A DNA stretch of 64,000 nt from contig NC_085046.1 in the NCBI RefSeq assembly GCF_963662255.1, positions 141,251,762 through 141,315,761 on the forward strand. The letters are read 5' to 3'. A program made the translations under genes and the position numbers. Positions 1 to 13,326 of this stretch are shown here, piece after piece (position 1 is the first letter of the stretch; every line of letters begins with the position of its first letter). The notes under the pieces were generated by a model, which was not told where the DNA came from, made no database searches, and worked only from the letters and a program-made list of their open reading frames with translations. The stretch is from Cinclus cinclus. Taxonomy: Eukaryota > Chordata > Aves > Passeriformes > Cinclidae.

Positions 1-2396
1 TCAAATCATTCTGGTGTTTAAAGTCACACAGAGCCCTGGACTTCTGGTGCAACCAATAGCCCAGCCTCAAAATCATATAAAATACAGATCTTAAAAACTG
101 TGCGCCTGTAATGCAGAAATAAAAAAGATATCACAAATGAATCAACATGAAGAATCAACAAATCTCGGTCACAATTTTTGTGCTTAATATTTAGAAATCA
201 AAATATTGATGACACCATTAGCAGGACGATACTTTCATTTCAATTTTATATTGCCACTTGAGAAGTATACCAAATATACTTGAGAAGTATACCAGTACAG
301 GAAGTATATTAGTTAGTAGGCAGCAAGTTGCTGAAGGAAAAACTAAGGGGACTGTACTGTTCTCTTAACAGCACACAGGCAATTCTGGGTTGCATTGCCT
401 TTAATTTGTTGCAACATTCATAATCCCAGCAGTCTGATGTTCTCACAAAATAAAGGAGTGGATTTCCTGTCATATCTAAATGGGCAGAGGGAGATTTGAG
501 TCAAGATGCTGGGTCTCAGAGTCATTCCATTAGAAAGCTTATTGCAGAGTTAAATAGTGATGTTAGCCTAAAACTACTTTCCTTCTTTTCACTAAAGAGC
601 AAAAGATTAATCCCATGGCAGATTTAGAGTTGAAGAAAATGTTAACTATGCCAGTATTCCTACAGGGTTGACAGATAAACTTTGGTCAGGCATAGCATAA
701 ATACCCTGAAGTGAGGGTTATTCACAAGCTAGTGTAAGATATCTGCAAAGATAAATGGAAAAACAAAGCACTGTTATTGAGAGTTTTGTCTCATTTTCAT
801 GCTCTGATAAAACAAGGACCTCCAGCTACAAGTCTTTATTGATTTTAATTAGGTTTTACAGGTAACAGTCAGCTAAGCAGTTGCATCTGTGCTGCATGTC
901 TGAATAGTACATAATACTGCCTTTGGAGCTCAGATTTATCAGTGTCTATGTGCAAAGTACTAGCCCAGGGCAATCAAGTAAGACTGAAATGTGGAACATA
1001 CAAGGAAAATAAAAGCTCTCCTGTGTCATAACTTTTACCTGTCACTCATAGGAAAATGCCAGACTTCTGTCTGCTTTAAATTGTTACTGTGAATCTTCAT
1101 CTGCATCCTTGGCAGGCTCTTTCAGCCCTTTTAGAAACAAAATAAGCAATAAAGCAGTTGCTGCTGAGGTCCTTTCTGGCAGAATTAATATTTCCAGTCG
1201 TCTTTTGAAGATTCTTTCCCCCAGCTGATTCTTTTGTTTCTTCATTTGATATTTCCTTTTTCTTCTTTTTTTCCACTCTTCCTACATTGAACATCAAGAA
1301 AAGGCTTTGTTTTCCTGTTCTGCTCCTCTCTTTCTTGTTTTGTTTGAACTGAAGCATAGTTTGTCTTGTGAAAGCAAAGTGGGACAGAACCACAGAACCT
1401 GGTCAGTCCAAGTGGAGCTGACCCAGTGCAGTGATTAGCAGCTGGTAGAAAGAAGCTAAAATATGTGTTTGTGTTTCTATAATTACCTTTGTCATAACCT
1501 TCTCTTGACTGCAGAAGCCTTTGCTGCTCTAAATGTCCTTCAGGGTGTTCTCTGTCTCTACATAGTTTCTACTATTTTCCCCTGTTTTGGGAACCCACAT
1601 ACTGGGTATCAAACTGTTGCTGCAGTACCCAAGGACATTCAGGCAGTGCTCTGGCATGACCATCCCTCACATCCCAAATGGCCTCCCAGTCCGACTTTCT
1701 AAAGCTGTCAGCACAGCAGCTGCCAACATTCCTTATCTTCTCTGATATCTTCTCCTCCCAAGAAAAGAGCAGCTCTTACATGCAGGCTCATCACTACTGT
1801 GTCTGAACACGTGAAGAAATTTCTCCGAAAGACTTAACTCTGTTGGGGCAGAGCAGGTTGGGTGCTGGTAACACAATCTGTTGAGCCACATAAGTGGGAT
1901 TTCTTCTGTGAGAAATCCTACAAACTGGCATTTAGGACTATGTGCTCCTTCTAGCTACAGCTGCTTGTCTACAGACTATATTTAACAGCAGCACCAGATT
2001 ACCAGGATTATTTTTTCTGTTCCCCCACCTCCAACCCTCTGATTCCTAGATTTCATTATGCTGTTCAGCTGTTTCTTTATCTTTCAGCTGTTTTTATTTT
2101 CTATAATAGAAAATATTAATGAGTTAACTTTTACTCAAATAAGGCTTCATGTAGGCACTCAGTGCAATAAGCATCTGTGGAATCCCATTTGCTAGAGGGG
2201 TAGGTCTTGGGCAGAAGTTTTGGTCTAATCTGTCTTGGGCCATGCGCCAGAGAGGCCCTTCCCAGAGGTTATGGTGGCTCTCTGTTCAAATATGGGGGAC
2301 TAACTGCCCATCCCTGTTTTCATACCCCTCTTCAGCCAATATATTCACTTTACATAGATTCTGGGTTTGTCTGGGTGTGGTAGACTTCTCCATGAG
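1..2396. other. AT-rich non-genic DNA
   Basis: No gene, RNA or recognised repeat family is visible apart from a short tandem duplication near the left edge. Short open frames at 1097-1393 (minus, 98 codons) and 1463-1702 (plus, 79 codons) resemble no family I know. Their composition is low in complexity (Lys/Glu runs in the first) and they have no splice or promoter context, so I treat them as chance frames. Confidence 0.6.
256..294. repeat. Two-copy 17-bp tandem repeat
   Basis: The 17-mer ACTTGAGAAGTATACCA occurs at 256-272 and again at 278-294, a period of 22 bases. It looks like a local slippage duplication and has no evident function. Confidence 0.85.
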
Positions 2397-2517
2397 CTCA
2401 GAGATCAAAGCATAGTCTGAGTTGGAAGGGACCCAGAAGGAGCATCAAGTCCAACTCATAAGTGAATGGCCCACATGGAGATCAAACCTGCCACCTTGGT
2501 GTTATTAGCACCGTGCT
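2397..2517 (-). mobile_element. 5'-truncated tRNA-Ile-derived SINE with CR1 tail (TguSINE1-like)
   Basis: Read on the minus strand, 2517-2467 matches the anticodon arm through the acceptor end of a tRNA-Ile. The anticodon-loop segment GTGCTAATAACACCAAGG is followed by a B-box-like GGTTTGATCT and a terminal GGGCCA. From about 2466 it runs into a CR1-type 3' tail (GAGTTGGACTTGATG, then CCCTTCCAACTCAGA). A tRNA-Ile head joined to a CR1 tail is the known structure of the songbird SINE TguSINE1, which is mobilised by the CR1 reverse transcriptase. The D-arm and A box are missing, so this copy is 5'-truncated and should lack its internal RNA polymerase III promoter. The family name is from memory; the tRNA and CR1 parts are read directly. 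Confidence 0.85.
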
Positions 2518-5500
2518 TTGGGTTTGTTTGTGGATGAAACTGAAAGGCATTGTCTTCCAAAAGACCCTTTAAATAAGAGTTTATCTGAATTACATTATGC
2601 TAATCTGATTAGTTTTACTCATAACAACTACTAATTCCATAGATCACTAAGGGTGTTTGTCTTAACCTCTGTAATTTTTAGGGCAGGTTTATACCTGATA
2701 ATTACTCAAAAGAAAAGATCTATTGCATTCACATGACAAGTGTGTTCATGGCATGTAATCCTCACACAGCACCTTCTGCTCAAATCCTTAGCTGACTGCA
2801 TTGACTAAGGCTCTGGAGTAAGGCTGGGCAGCCACATTATTTAGGTTCTTATGTGAGGAAACAATGTTGCTCAGGTTTCAAAGAATTATTGTCTATATTG
2901 ACTGAAATATCACTGTATTAGCTGGAATAATTGTATTTCTCCATTTCATTCTAGTAGAAAAACAGATCTTGGTATCAATTTGTAGAAACTAGTGTTTCCA
3001 AATTTATGTGCTCATAATTCAGGAGGAAATTTACCTTATCCTGAAAAACAAAAAAAACCCCACATTTCTTTTTTAGCAGATGAGTTGCACCCCAAGAACA
3101 CAATTATGGGAACACAGAAAATTCAGGTAACGTCTGCAGAGCAGCTACCTAAACTTGGGGAAACTGACTCTAATCCCTACTTTCATGTAATGTTTTCTTC
3201 CATGTAACAGCAATGTTCTCCCAGGAAGAATTATTTTTGTGAATGTATCAAGACCAACACATTTGGCAGCTTTTTCCTAACTCTTGGTTCCAGTACTGAC
3301 TCTGAGTGTAACAGCCTTTTCCCTCCTGTGATCTCTGGATTCAACATAACAAATAAATGAGGTTGAAATTTAGGTTGAACTCTTACACCTTTTCCCCCCA
3401 TCAATAGACAGCCATGAGCGGTATTTCAGTGTACCTTGTAGAAAAATCACAGAGCAGCAAAACTTTCAGGATTCTGAAGGGTGAGGCCAACAAAACGTTC
3501 TTTCTTGATAAAATTACTTTTGGCAAATTAATAGTTTTTATTACTTGGAACACTTGACACCAGTGTTGTCAAGACTTCTGGAGGTCAATGTGTCCATACA
3601 TGTATTTAAATCTTATACCATGAAATCAGTGAAATAATATTTCGGTGGTGAACTTCCTAAAAAACAGTACCACTCAATAGTACAATATGCTTGTCTTTAT
3701 GACCTGAAAGTTCAGTGAATTGGATCAGCAAATCCTATCACATCTGACCTTTGGTTTGTCTTCTTTAAATATTAATTTAAATACTAATATTAATTTAAAA
3801 TAAATTAATCTTTATTCTTCAGTCAGGCATTCTTAAGAACTGTCATACCAAGGGCTTTTTTATATTTAATTTGGATCAAAATCCAGAAAAAAATAGTTCT
3901 TTTCTTCCACTTGACTGACAGCAAGTTTGAGTCATTCTTTAGCCATCAGAGACATTTGTCCACCTTCACTTTCTATTGTGCATATTCATAGTATTTCTTT
4001 AATGTATTCAAATATATTGTAATCCCTGGCTGATTTTTCTTCTCTCATGTAAAAAGGCACTCAAGCCTTCAGGACAGTGACTGCTCCTACTACCTTCATT
4101 TTCCACAATGGAGTTGCTTTGATAATACTTATTTTTCCCTGTCCTATGTGTTTATTTTCCCAGTGACTCATACTTCAGACTGCACATAAAATATCTTCCC
4201 ACACTGCATATATGGCCTGTCAAAAACTATCATTTGGGTCTCTATTTGAACATGCACTATACCTTTTGATGGCCTTGAATTTTAAAGGTCTGTGTAGAGT
4301 TTTCTGACTACTGAAATATAAACATAGGTTTAATGTTGTTTTCTTGGCTGGTTAAGCCTTGCTTCTGTAACCTGATAGACCTTTCAGCTGGTCATGAGAC
4401 AGCAGGCTGTCTCTGGGGAGGAAATAATAGACTAAATTACAGTTCACTCCCAGATAAATTAACTGCATTTTAATTTGAACAGCAAACCTCTATCAGTTAT
4501 TAATCATCATTGTCTAAAATCAGGTATATTTTTGAAAGAGATGAATAACTTCCAGTTCCTTGGTGTATTTGCCTACTCCTTCTCTTAAACACTTCCCTTA
4601 GAGCTTTGCTTAGGTGGGATCCCTAGAAGGAGAAAGCAGTCATCATGGAAGAAAATATATCCTACATTTGAATCACTACATAATGCAATGGTTTTTCAAG
4701 TAAACATAAATTCTGTAGCAGCAGTTTTTGCAATTTCTTACCTGGAACTTGGTAACTGTACCATATTTATGTTTATTTTCCTTGGCCTAAGAATCAAATC
4801 CAGGTATGATTCCCACTGTGGCAGAAAACATCAAAATGTCCCCAAAAGAACAGCTGGTGATGGGCATCTTCCACATCTCGAGTCATCTGTGGGAGCTGTG
4901 GTGGATGATAGGATGCTCAGACCTCCTGCTTCCCAGAGTTTCTTGTCCCTGTCTCCCCACTGGCTGCCAGACACACTGGCCATGCCAACCTTACACAGTC
5001 CTATAGAAGGCACTGGGGCCTTTTCAAGCTCTTCACAATCACCCCACTGATACTGGCACTTCTTTGTAAGCTAATCAAAGCCTCAGAGGTTATTTCTAGC
5101 TCTGTCTTATTGGGACTGAATGACTTCAACTGCAGGAAAAATAATGGGAGAAAATTTATTTTATTATCATCTCGCTTTTCATCATTCCTTCATAAACCAA
5201 AATGGAGATTTAATGGTTCTTCACATGAACAGCCACATGGGGTCCTGAACTACACCAGTGGGCTGAGAAGGGGTTCTGAAAAATAATTGTTTCAACAGAT
5301 GGCTTCTGGTGTGTAATTACCAATACATGTAATGTGTGGTTTCTACAAGGACTTTTTATCTGGCTTATCCTAGCTGTTTGTGTGTATCAGGCATTTCCCA
5401 GGTGTCTGCAACTACTATGACTCAAAGGGCAGAGAGCAATAAAAATGTCTTTTTAAGAGCATAGCCACTCCAGACACTAATGGGCCGATGAGAGCCTTTG

Positions 5501-5777
5501 GCAGGCACATCTATCCAGCACTGAGAGCACCAAAAACGAGCATGGATGACAAGAGTAGATTTAGCTGCCAGCTACATTTTACAAGGCCATTCGTTCTTGC
5601 AAACACCTAAGACTTGTAACATGGTTCCCAGCTGTGCAAAGTAATTAATTATAGTAAAACATAAATAATAATCCCTTGCTCCTCACTCACAGTAATTTTC
5701 ACTTTCTAAAACCTGCACGCACCCAGTTTGTGTGGTTACTGCAATGATGTTTATTATCCAGCAGTCAGATTTAGATG

Positions 5778-5803
5778 AAAAAACAAAACAAACAAACAAA
5801 CAA
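5778..5803. repeat. (AAAC)n simple repeat
   Basis: Short A-rich run with repeated AAAC units, perhaps the decayed tail of an old retroinsertion. No flanking element was recognised. Confidence 0.75.
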
Positions 5804-7734
5804 GCAGTTTAATTGAAGGGTTGTTAGATGCTGATGTGTCATGAAGAGTAAGAATTCCAGAACAACCCACGCCAATCCTGATAGGACAAATATTAAAGTG
5901 TCTCTGCACAGGCTGCTCTGTGGCATGGTCAAGAAAAGGAGGCCAGGCATTGAGTGCTCCATGGTATTTCAGGGAGCAACATCCAAAGTTATTAATACCT
6001 TAGGCTCCTCAAGGAAAACTTCCTCCTCTGAGTCCTGGTGCAGTGGGTGAGAAGTTTTTGAGGTGCCCTCTAGTACCTGGTGCTGGCACAATTCCAGAGT
6101 TTACTGCAAATGAAAGGAAAGTCCCATTGCAGTGACAGGGAGTCATCAGAACATGAAGACCTCAACTCTGCCAGCAACAAATGTTGGCTCTTTGAAATGA
6201 GCTGTCTGGTTTCTTTGTAGCAGCAGGAGGATCAAGAAACCCACAACTCACCACAGTGCCCAGAAGCCAAAAAAAAACAACCCAAGAAAAATTTCAATCT
6301 CTTCCAAATCTGCAGGAGGTGTTTGAAAAAGTGAAGTTTATGTGACACAGAAGACAACTCAAAGATGAGAAAGGACAGCTAAACACAAGATTTATGACTT
6401 GTGTTCAAGTTTCACCTCTTGTGAAAGAGGTCATACAGTTACAAGCCTCAGGCATTATGGTTCTGTGTAAAGAATATGGATCTGTTCAAGGAATAACACG
6501 GAAGTACAATAACTCAAAGAAAAAAAAAATAAACAAGCACCAAATTGATCATCAAATAGTCTGGATCTGTGCTCATTTTCACATGGCTGAGCAATTCACC
6601 ATCCCACAGCAGGTTTATTGCCATGTTTTTTTCATCAGGAAGCTGCAGAAAATCTGATCTCCAAAATGCATTTTTGCTCAGCTTTGTTTCAACAAACAGA
6701 AGATTATAAGTTTCACTGAGTCAGGAGGCAGACTTTACCTTTGTGATGAGGTCCCTACTGCCTCAGCTCTTCGTTTCACATGGTTATCTTATCCAAGGGT
6801 TTCTGGAAGTCCTGCTGTGAAACTACAAGACCTTCTCTTTGAGCTCTTCCCTGTGTAATTTTTGATAATATAACAAAAACTGAACTCAAATGTCTCCTCC
6901 CTCAGCCAGTGGTGCATCTCCCTTGAATGCTCCCATGCTGTTGCAAAAAGTGCAGTCCTCAAGGCTCATACCAAGCTTTGGAGCACAATTGAATTCCGAG
7001 TGGCACAGTTAGGAGAAGATCCAGGGAGATATCAAGGTCACATGTGTGAAATAATCTATAGAAATATGACAGTATAATAGTTATCAGCCAAACTTCTGAG
7101 AAAGTTTGATTTAAAACTCAGGACTGCTGTTTGCTTTTCTCTCTAAGCAGACCTGTATACTGAGACTTTGCAAATATACTTTGTAAATACACATTTTAAC
7201 TCCTGCTACAGGCTGATGCCTTCATTGGAAGTATCCCCAGGTATTTCACATATAGTGTCATTACCAAAAATTCTTCTTATTCACTAACATTTCAGGTGCT
7301 AGTTCACTGTATAAAACCACAATAACACTTTGAAATATGGCTTTTTCTTGTCTGGGGCAACAGAACCTTACAGAGGCTGAAATTATTGCTCAGCTAAGTA
7401 AAATTGCATAGTTTTTCTTTGTAGTTCAACCAATTGTTTATGGAAAAATACAGCCTCAGTTATTCTGTAAACCTCAATACTCAGCCAGACTGGGATGTTA
7501 TTTGTTTCTCAGCAGTGATGGAGAAGAACATTTTCCTCTGTTCCAACATCAATCTAACCTGGAGATTTGGCATGGCAATCTCAAAAAACTTTTCATATTG
7601 CACAGCAATATAGAAAGAAGGCATTTATTTATGTGTTATTATTAGCCTGGATCATATTTTTGTGAATCATGAAAGAAAATAGAAACACAGCTGGCTAAGC
7701 ATTGCCCTTTAAATGTCAGGACAGTGTGGGTGCA

Positions 7735-7761
7735 TGTGTGTGTGTGTGTGTCTGTGTGTGT
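7735..7761. repeat. (TG)n microsatellite
   Basis: Alternating TG dinucleotides interrupted once by TC. A short array, likely polymorphic but otherwise ordinary. Confidence 0.9.
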
Positions 7762-8654
7762 ATTTTTATCAAGATTTAAATTTTAATTCTCTCTTGTTTT
7801 CTTCCCACTATGGATTTCAGAAGAGTTTATTTACAATATGCCAAACACACTGTTAGTTTTCAGGAGTTATTCCAGGGTAATTAGATGGTCACTTAATTGT
7901 TTCAGGTTCTCTGAAGAATTTTTCTGGGGTTTGCTCTTTGCCTACCCCATGTGTAAAATCAGCTAAATATTTTTATTAAGAACTTCAGTTTCTGAAACAT
8001 CTGCTTTGTATTCACCACTGAACATTGTGTATTGATAAAATACTCCTGAGTGCTTGAGTACTTGATCTGAGCTTTTTGACACCTTCCCTAATAACTTAAA
8101 AAATATTAGCTTTTTAAGTTTAGATTAGGATGGGTGACCATTTACCCTAGAGCTTTCATATACTTCTGTTTGTGAAAGCTTTGTCTTTCTGTGCAGCAGA
8201 GATGTTCCATGATGGCTGTTGGGAGACAGACACAGTGCTCCTGGAAGGGCTGTTGAAGTCTCTTGCACAACAGGTCTGCAGTATGGGTTAAGAACAAATG
8301 CTGCAGATGGGCATACTCTGCAATCCCAGCTACCAGATCAAGGATTTTAGAGCCTCCCCACTGCAAGCTGGCCAGACTGTCAGCCCAGAAGCTGGCCTTT
8401 TCCACTGTTTTCCATGGAGGAAAACCCCAATTATGTGTGCCAAAAAAAATTCTTTTCTGTAAGGTTGAGTACTTGATTTTACTATTGGAAAAATATCTTC
8501 TCAGTCCTTAATCTGATATCTTAGCAGTTTTAAACCTTTTATTTGGGACTTCTCTCAGATCAAGAGTAAATAGTCAGGTAGGATTTTATACTTAAATTGT
8601 GTGATTGCTTCCACGTGACACAAAAGAAATGTTTGCTTCAGCTGTAAAGGAAAC

Positions 8655-8795
8655 ACATAATTATTAAGGTTGAAAGGAACATATGGAGATCATTTACTGG
8701 CCCAACACAGCAGCTCAGGCAGCATGAGCTAGAGCAGTTTGCCCAGGACAGTGTCCAGATGGACTTGACTATCAGGTTTCTTCAGATAGAAATCA
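8655..8795 (-). mobile_element. CR1 LINE 3'-end fragment
   Basis: On the plus strand the segment reads as the reverse complement of a CR1 3' end. It has GGTTGAAAGGAACATATGG, then GATCAT, then a piece resembling 'GAGCAGTTTGCCCAGGACAG' and GTCCAGATGGACTTGACTATC. In other CR1 copies the same order codes for the last part of ORF2 and the 3' UTR. The copy is strongly diverged, with no coding potential left. Confidence 0.75.
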
Positions 8796-9796
8796 CAATA
8801 AATAAAGAATTAAATCTAGAACTTCAGTTCTTCAATCAGACCAGAATCCAACTCCTTCCTCTTCTGCCAGACCTTCTACATTATGACAAATGAAAGAAAG
8901 AAATAAGATTTCCTCTGTTGATTCATTTAGATTAAGTAACTTTCTTTGCTTTCTGGTTTATATACTGCTGTTTATGAAAAGTATCTATTTCAGCAGTGGA
9001 AGAAATGTTCTACATATAAATTGGTGTGGATGTTTGAATTTGTCAAGAGTTTATCAGCCCTCTGGGATGAAAGTGATTATATAAATGTAAAGGACTTTCT
9101 TAGTTTTTATTATGTCTTTACCCATGACAAGTGCTCCTGGGATGTTTTGATTTTTGTAGAGGTTGTGGTGACAGTTTGTGAACTGGTACTGCATCTCCCC
9201 ACAGCACACAAAGATTTATTTCAGAAGAAATTAAATTAGCACCCCCCTCAGTTTTTCATTCACACAGTATTTTACATTAGATGTATCTAACTAGCTTCTT
9301 TCTTATCCCTGTTTTGTGTGACATGTGGAAATAAAATTCTTAAGAGAAATTAACTTGCTTCTGTGTTTTCCCTCAGTTTTGGTCATGTCATACTGAATAG
9401 GCTGACAGTTTCAAATATTAGACTTTTGCTGCATTTGGCTTCAGGATACACACTGATGCCCTAGTTTCTTTCAAAGAGAAAGAATTAAAGGAACCACAGA
9501 CATTTTAACCTGTGAATAACTAAACACTTTGTTGTATCTTCTGTGTCTTGTCATCCCTGATGCATATTAAGCAGTCAGTGTCCATACCTGTGCATATGTA
9601 CTACAGAGGAAACCTTGCTCATTGTTTGCATTGTCATCCCACCTGGAGAATACAGATATTCTCCTCATTTGCTGTAAAAGCAGAGAAACATCTTGCCTAT
9701 CAGCTGAGCAAAGCAGTCAATGGGACAAATTACCACCTTACTCTTATTTATTTTTTCCTTAAGGCTACCCTCTATCTTAAGCCCACGTTCAGTGTT
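8796..9796. other. Non-genic DNA
   Basis: AT-rich sequence between a CR1 tail and the first 1.45 kb LTR. Overlapping short frames at 8890-9239 and 9548-9841 (plus) are not similar to known proteins; the second runs into the LTR. Nothing else seen. Confidence 0.5.
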
Positions 9797-11252
9797 ATTA
9801 GGAGTAAAAGTAAAGCAGGACTGAAACTTAAAAGGGAATAAAGAAAAACTTTATTAACAACACAAAGAAAAATAATAATAAATTCAGAACAGATCTTCAG
9901 ACCACTTCTTCTTTCCCCTTTGTTACAGCTTAACAACATACTGAGACACTTCAGTCAATTCCTTACTTAAATAATCTTTTTCAGTTCACTTTGTAGAGAG
10001 GAGTGTTTTCTTGTTCAGTAGTAAGGATATTTTTTAAGCGGGGAAATAACCAGTTTTCTTCTGACTTCACTTTTTTTATGAATAACAGCTACCTGGGATC
10101 TGCCATCATGAAACTCCTCCCACCTTCACTGCCTTCCCAGAGCTGTGCTTGTGGGCCATGTTAAAGTTATGGGGTATTACTTTTAAGGATGAGCTCCTTA
10201 AAGGCAGAAGTTCTTTTTAACTCACTTCTCTCCGTTCACACTTCATTCCTAGGAACAGGGATCCCCCTTTTTCCCTCGGGGCAAAGGATCTTTCAAACAC
10301 TTTACACCTCACCCCATCTCTCCATGTTTTTCTCCATGGTTTAAAGGAATGTTTTAGTGTAGTACAGTCCATCCCTATAACTTACAAGAAAATATTTCAG
10401 CTAACCTTTATGGCATTTCCTTATTCTCCTTCCAGATAGAAACTTAGCTTTTGCTTCATTGACTTTGGGGTATCTTTTCTGTTCTTCTTTTTCTCACCTA
10501 AGAAAGAATGGGAAGTCTGTAAGTCTCATCTGAGCACTGGAATAGTTAAAATGTCACACAGAAGTTGCAGGGGCTGGTCCAGGCCATGCTGGAGCTGTGT
10601 CAGGATCTCAGGGTCAGGACGAGAACTGCAGAGTCCATGCAGAGGAGAAATGGGTGCCAAGGCCGTGTGTCCATGGCTTTCCCCCGGCGCTGCCCGCCCC
10701 CAGCTCCAGCCGCAGCCCGGGGGTTCTCCCTCTGCCCTGCCCAGCACACAAAGCCCTGGGGGCTCTCCCGAACCGGGCCCGGCTGCCTCCCCCCAGCCCG
10801 TGAGGGCGGCCGGGCGGGCTCGGCCACCCCAGGGCTGCTCCGAGATACACCGGGGACAGGGCAGGGCAGGGCAGGGCCCCCCGAGCCACGGACACACCGG
10901 GACAAGGGCGAAGATCTCAGCAATGGGCTCGGCTTCTTTTGGTTATCGGGGCCCTGGTTGGAAATGGGGCCCAGCAGCCTCCCGAGCCCAGCCCTGCCTG
11001 GCCCGGGCTGCATCAGAGGGGCCCGGGCCAGGTCGGTGTTAAAAGAACAAAAATGCAAAAAAGCTTTCCCTCGGTTTACTTGCTTTAAATGTGATTCACA
11101 AAGCGAGCCGACTTTTCCAATTAGTTTCTCAGGCTGTCAACAACTAAACCAGCCTCCAACTGGTCCCATCAATTCACAAGGGAAGTTTTTATGGAGAAAA
11201 AGTTCCTAGCACGCCCTCCTCTCAGGTGCCTTCAAAGTAAAACCAGCACACA
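9797..11252 (-). mobile_element. Solo LTR of an avian endogenous retrovirus, 1.45 kb family, copy 1
   Basis: This segment is almost the same as 39240-40678, and the two copies share no flanking similarity, so it is a dispersed element rather than a segmental duplication. On the minus strand it runs from a TG-type start near 11252, through a GC- and CpG-rich block (about 10680-11035), to an AATAAA signal (9855-9850) about 50 bases before the end. That is LTR organisation. No gag, pol or env frame, primer-binding site or partner LTR lies next to it, so it is a solo LTR. Compared with copy 2 it lacks about 10 bases at its 3' end (the CTATTTCACA portion) and has about 50 extra bases, including a GGGCA repeat, around 10857-10910. 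Long overlapping open frames on both strands at 10526-11209 are by-products of the GC-rich core. I recall the 3' end from avian ERV LTRs (probably ERVL type), but the class is not proved here. Confidence 0.85.
9850..9855 (-). terminator. LTR polyadenylation signal AATAAA
   Basis: AATAAA on the minus strand within GTTAATAAAGTTTTTC, close to the 3' end of the LTR. It fixes the element's orientation as minus and is conserved in the second copy. Confidence 0.8.
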
Positions 11253-12040
11253 GATTTAGTTTATCTATGCTGCCCCTTGCAGCAGATGTGTCGGGCCTGG
11301 AAGCCCAAGGGATTACATGGTTTACATGGTTACACTCTGCTGAAATTTTATGCCATCATCTGTAGAAAGCAAGGAGGTTCTTGGCTTTGTCATCCCCATC
11401 CTAGAGCAGTGAAGAAAAAGAATAAGAAGTCCAAGACATTTTCACATGGTAATAAATGAGTTACACTGGTTGATGTTTTTGGTTGAAATCTGCAATTTGG
11501 ATTATTTTTAGAACTACCAACAAAAGCTATCTTCTGATATGTCCTGACTTCAATGAGCTTTACAATTCCTCTTATTTCAAAAACACAAGAAAAGTGCATT
11601 TTCTTCCAGATCTTTCTCCTGCAATTTTAAAATAAATCACATAAGGTAGAAAAATTGGTTCTCTTTCAAGGAGTGGAAGATGTTCAGTTTCAGCAGTAAT
11701 ATAAATACCATGACAGAAAATGAGTTTTATATCTGCTGGTCTGGTGACATTAAAAAAAAATTAAAAAGGGATTGAAGCATAATTGTTACTCTTTCACAGT
11801 GTATACATGGGGGTTGTGGTTGGTTTTTAATTTCTTTTCCAAGCACTATTGTTATTCTAGTTTGCAGATCAATTGTGAGGTTTGGCAAGGTTCACATGAG
11901 CTGTTCTCCACATATAAGGGTATCAGAGCAAGGGACATAGAAAGAAACAAAATCAGTATTAGAAACAAATATTTGGAGGAAAGAATATGTGCAGAACATG
12001 TAAACATCTCTAGCAAAATTTAAGACGCCAGGTAATTTTT

Positions 12041-12069
12041 TGCTAGATTCCTTTATGCTAGATTCCTTT
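12041..12069. repeat. Two-copy tandem repeat
   Basis: TGCTAGATTCCTTT is present at 12041-12054 and 12056-12069, a period of 15. Local slippage duplication. Confidence 0.85.
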
Positions 12070-13326
12070 TAATAGGCTGTAGTTTATATAACTTGGAAGA
12101 TTTTTTTTGCAGAAATTTCTTTGCAGAAAATCAGAAAGTACTGTTTTGCTAAATTCAGATGCTGATAACTTGGTTTTTGCTAGACTTGGTTTTGATTATA
12201 TTAGTATTACCATGCAAGCATTAAACAATTTTATTTGTTTAGACCTTGTTCAGAAAGCTCACATTTCTAATAAAACAGGAAACATCATTTATATACAGGT
12301 CAGGAGAATCCTAACTGTTTTTATCTTTAAGAGTTGCTTCTAAGGAGTAGAAACATCTTTATCCACCAGATATGACATTGAATTTGACAATATTATTGTC
12401 AAACAACACCAATCTTGTATAAAAATTAAATGTAAAAATATCACTATTTAACACATTTTTTATCATGCAGCAGTATTACCCATCTGTTGTTGAGCTCTAA
12501 AATATTTAACAAGTCTCCCCATCAGATGAAGGGTAGAAATGACAAATTATCTCAGTCTCAGTGTGAGTACAGTCTTACTTCAGGAGAATTTAGGTTGCAA
12601 AATGCAGTTTTCAGTAGCTGAACTCTGACCAACAGAAATTTCCTGAATCTGCATTTTCAAGGCAAAAAAAAGATACCTTTATTTCCTCTTGTGAGGAATA
12701 TTCCAGGAGCAGCATCTCAAGTGAGGAGTTACCATTTCCATGGCAAATTTTGGTGACCTACAGGTGTCATTATTATGGCAGGAGATCTGGCAGCTATGAT
12801 TTACACATATATCAGATGGTTACAATTGTCCTGGAAAAGAAAAAAGAAAAAGAAAAAACAAACAAACATGGAAACAAGGCCTGAAATTTGGAAAATGTGT
12901 AATGGTGTGTGGGTGGGTGTCCTGAATATGCTGTTTTCTAGGTCTTTTTACAGATCAGAATTGTCTGTGACACACTGTTATCAAATACACTTCAGAGAAG
13001 CTGGTCTGCACAGACTGATGGAAAGAATAAATAGAGTTGTGTGACTGGTGAAAGGTGTTTGCTGATGTGCAGAACTTGCTCCTTATAGATAAGGATAAAA
13101 TAAAAATGCTGAATGCCATCCAGGAAGGGAGATGTGAACCATGGCATCATGAGAGCTACAAGCCAGAATAGGCAAGCCAAGAGCTTCCTGAAGGACTCAC
13201 TAGAAGTCCTGGAAGTCTTTGAACACAGGACTTGGTGAGGGTATGGGTCAGGTTCTCTGTTCCAAATTCTTTCCAGAAGTAATGTCCAGGACACTGCGCT
13301 TTATGTCATGCACATTGTACAAAATA

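Larger units (their letters stand above)
2518..8654. other. Non-genic DNA with simple repeats
   Basis: About 6 kb of unique-looking AT-rich DNA. It holds an ATTAATTTAAA-rich patch at about 3768-3810, an (AAAC)n run and a (TG)n run. The longest open frame (4688-5050 plus, 120 codons) matches no family and overlaps other frames on both strands. No exon, promoter or RNA gene could be supported. Confidence 0.55.

Noticed and set aside
2467..2517. A genuine tRNA-Ile gene
   Set aside because: The D arm and 5' acceptor strand are missing and the 3' side continues into a CR1 tail, so it is a SINE head.
10526..11209. Several overlapping frames of 93-214 codons on both strands, Pro/Gly/Arg-rich
   Set aside because: They lie in the GC-rich core of a repeated LTR, recur in altered form at 39861-40573, and are open in many registers at once. 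That indicates low stop density, not coding.
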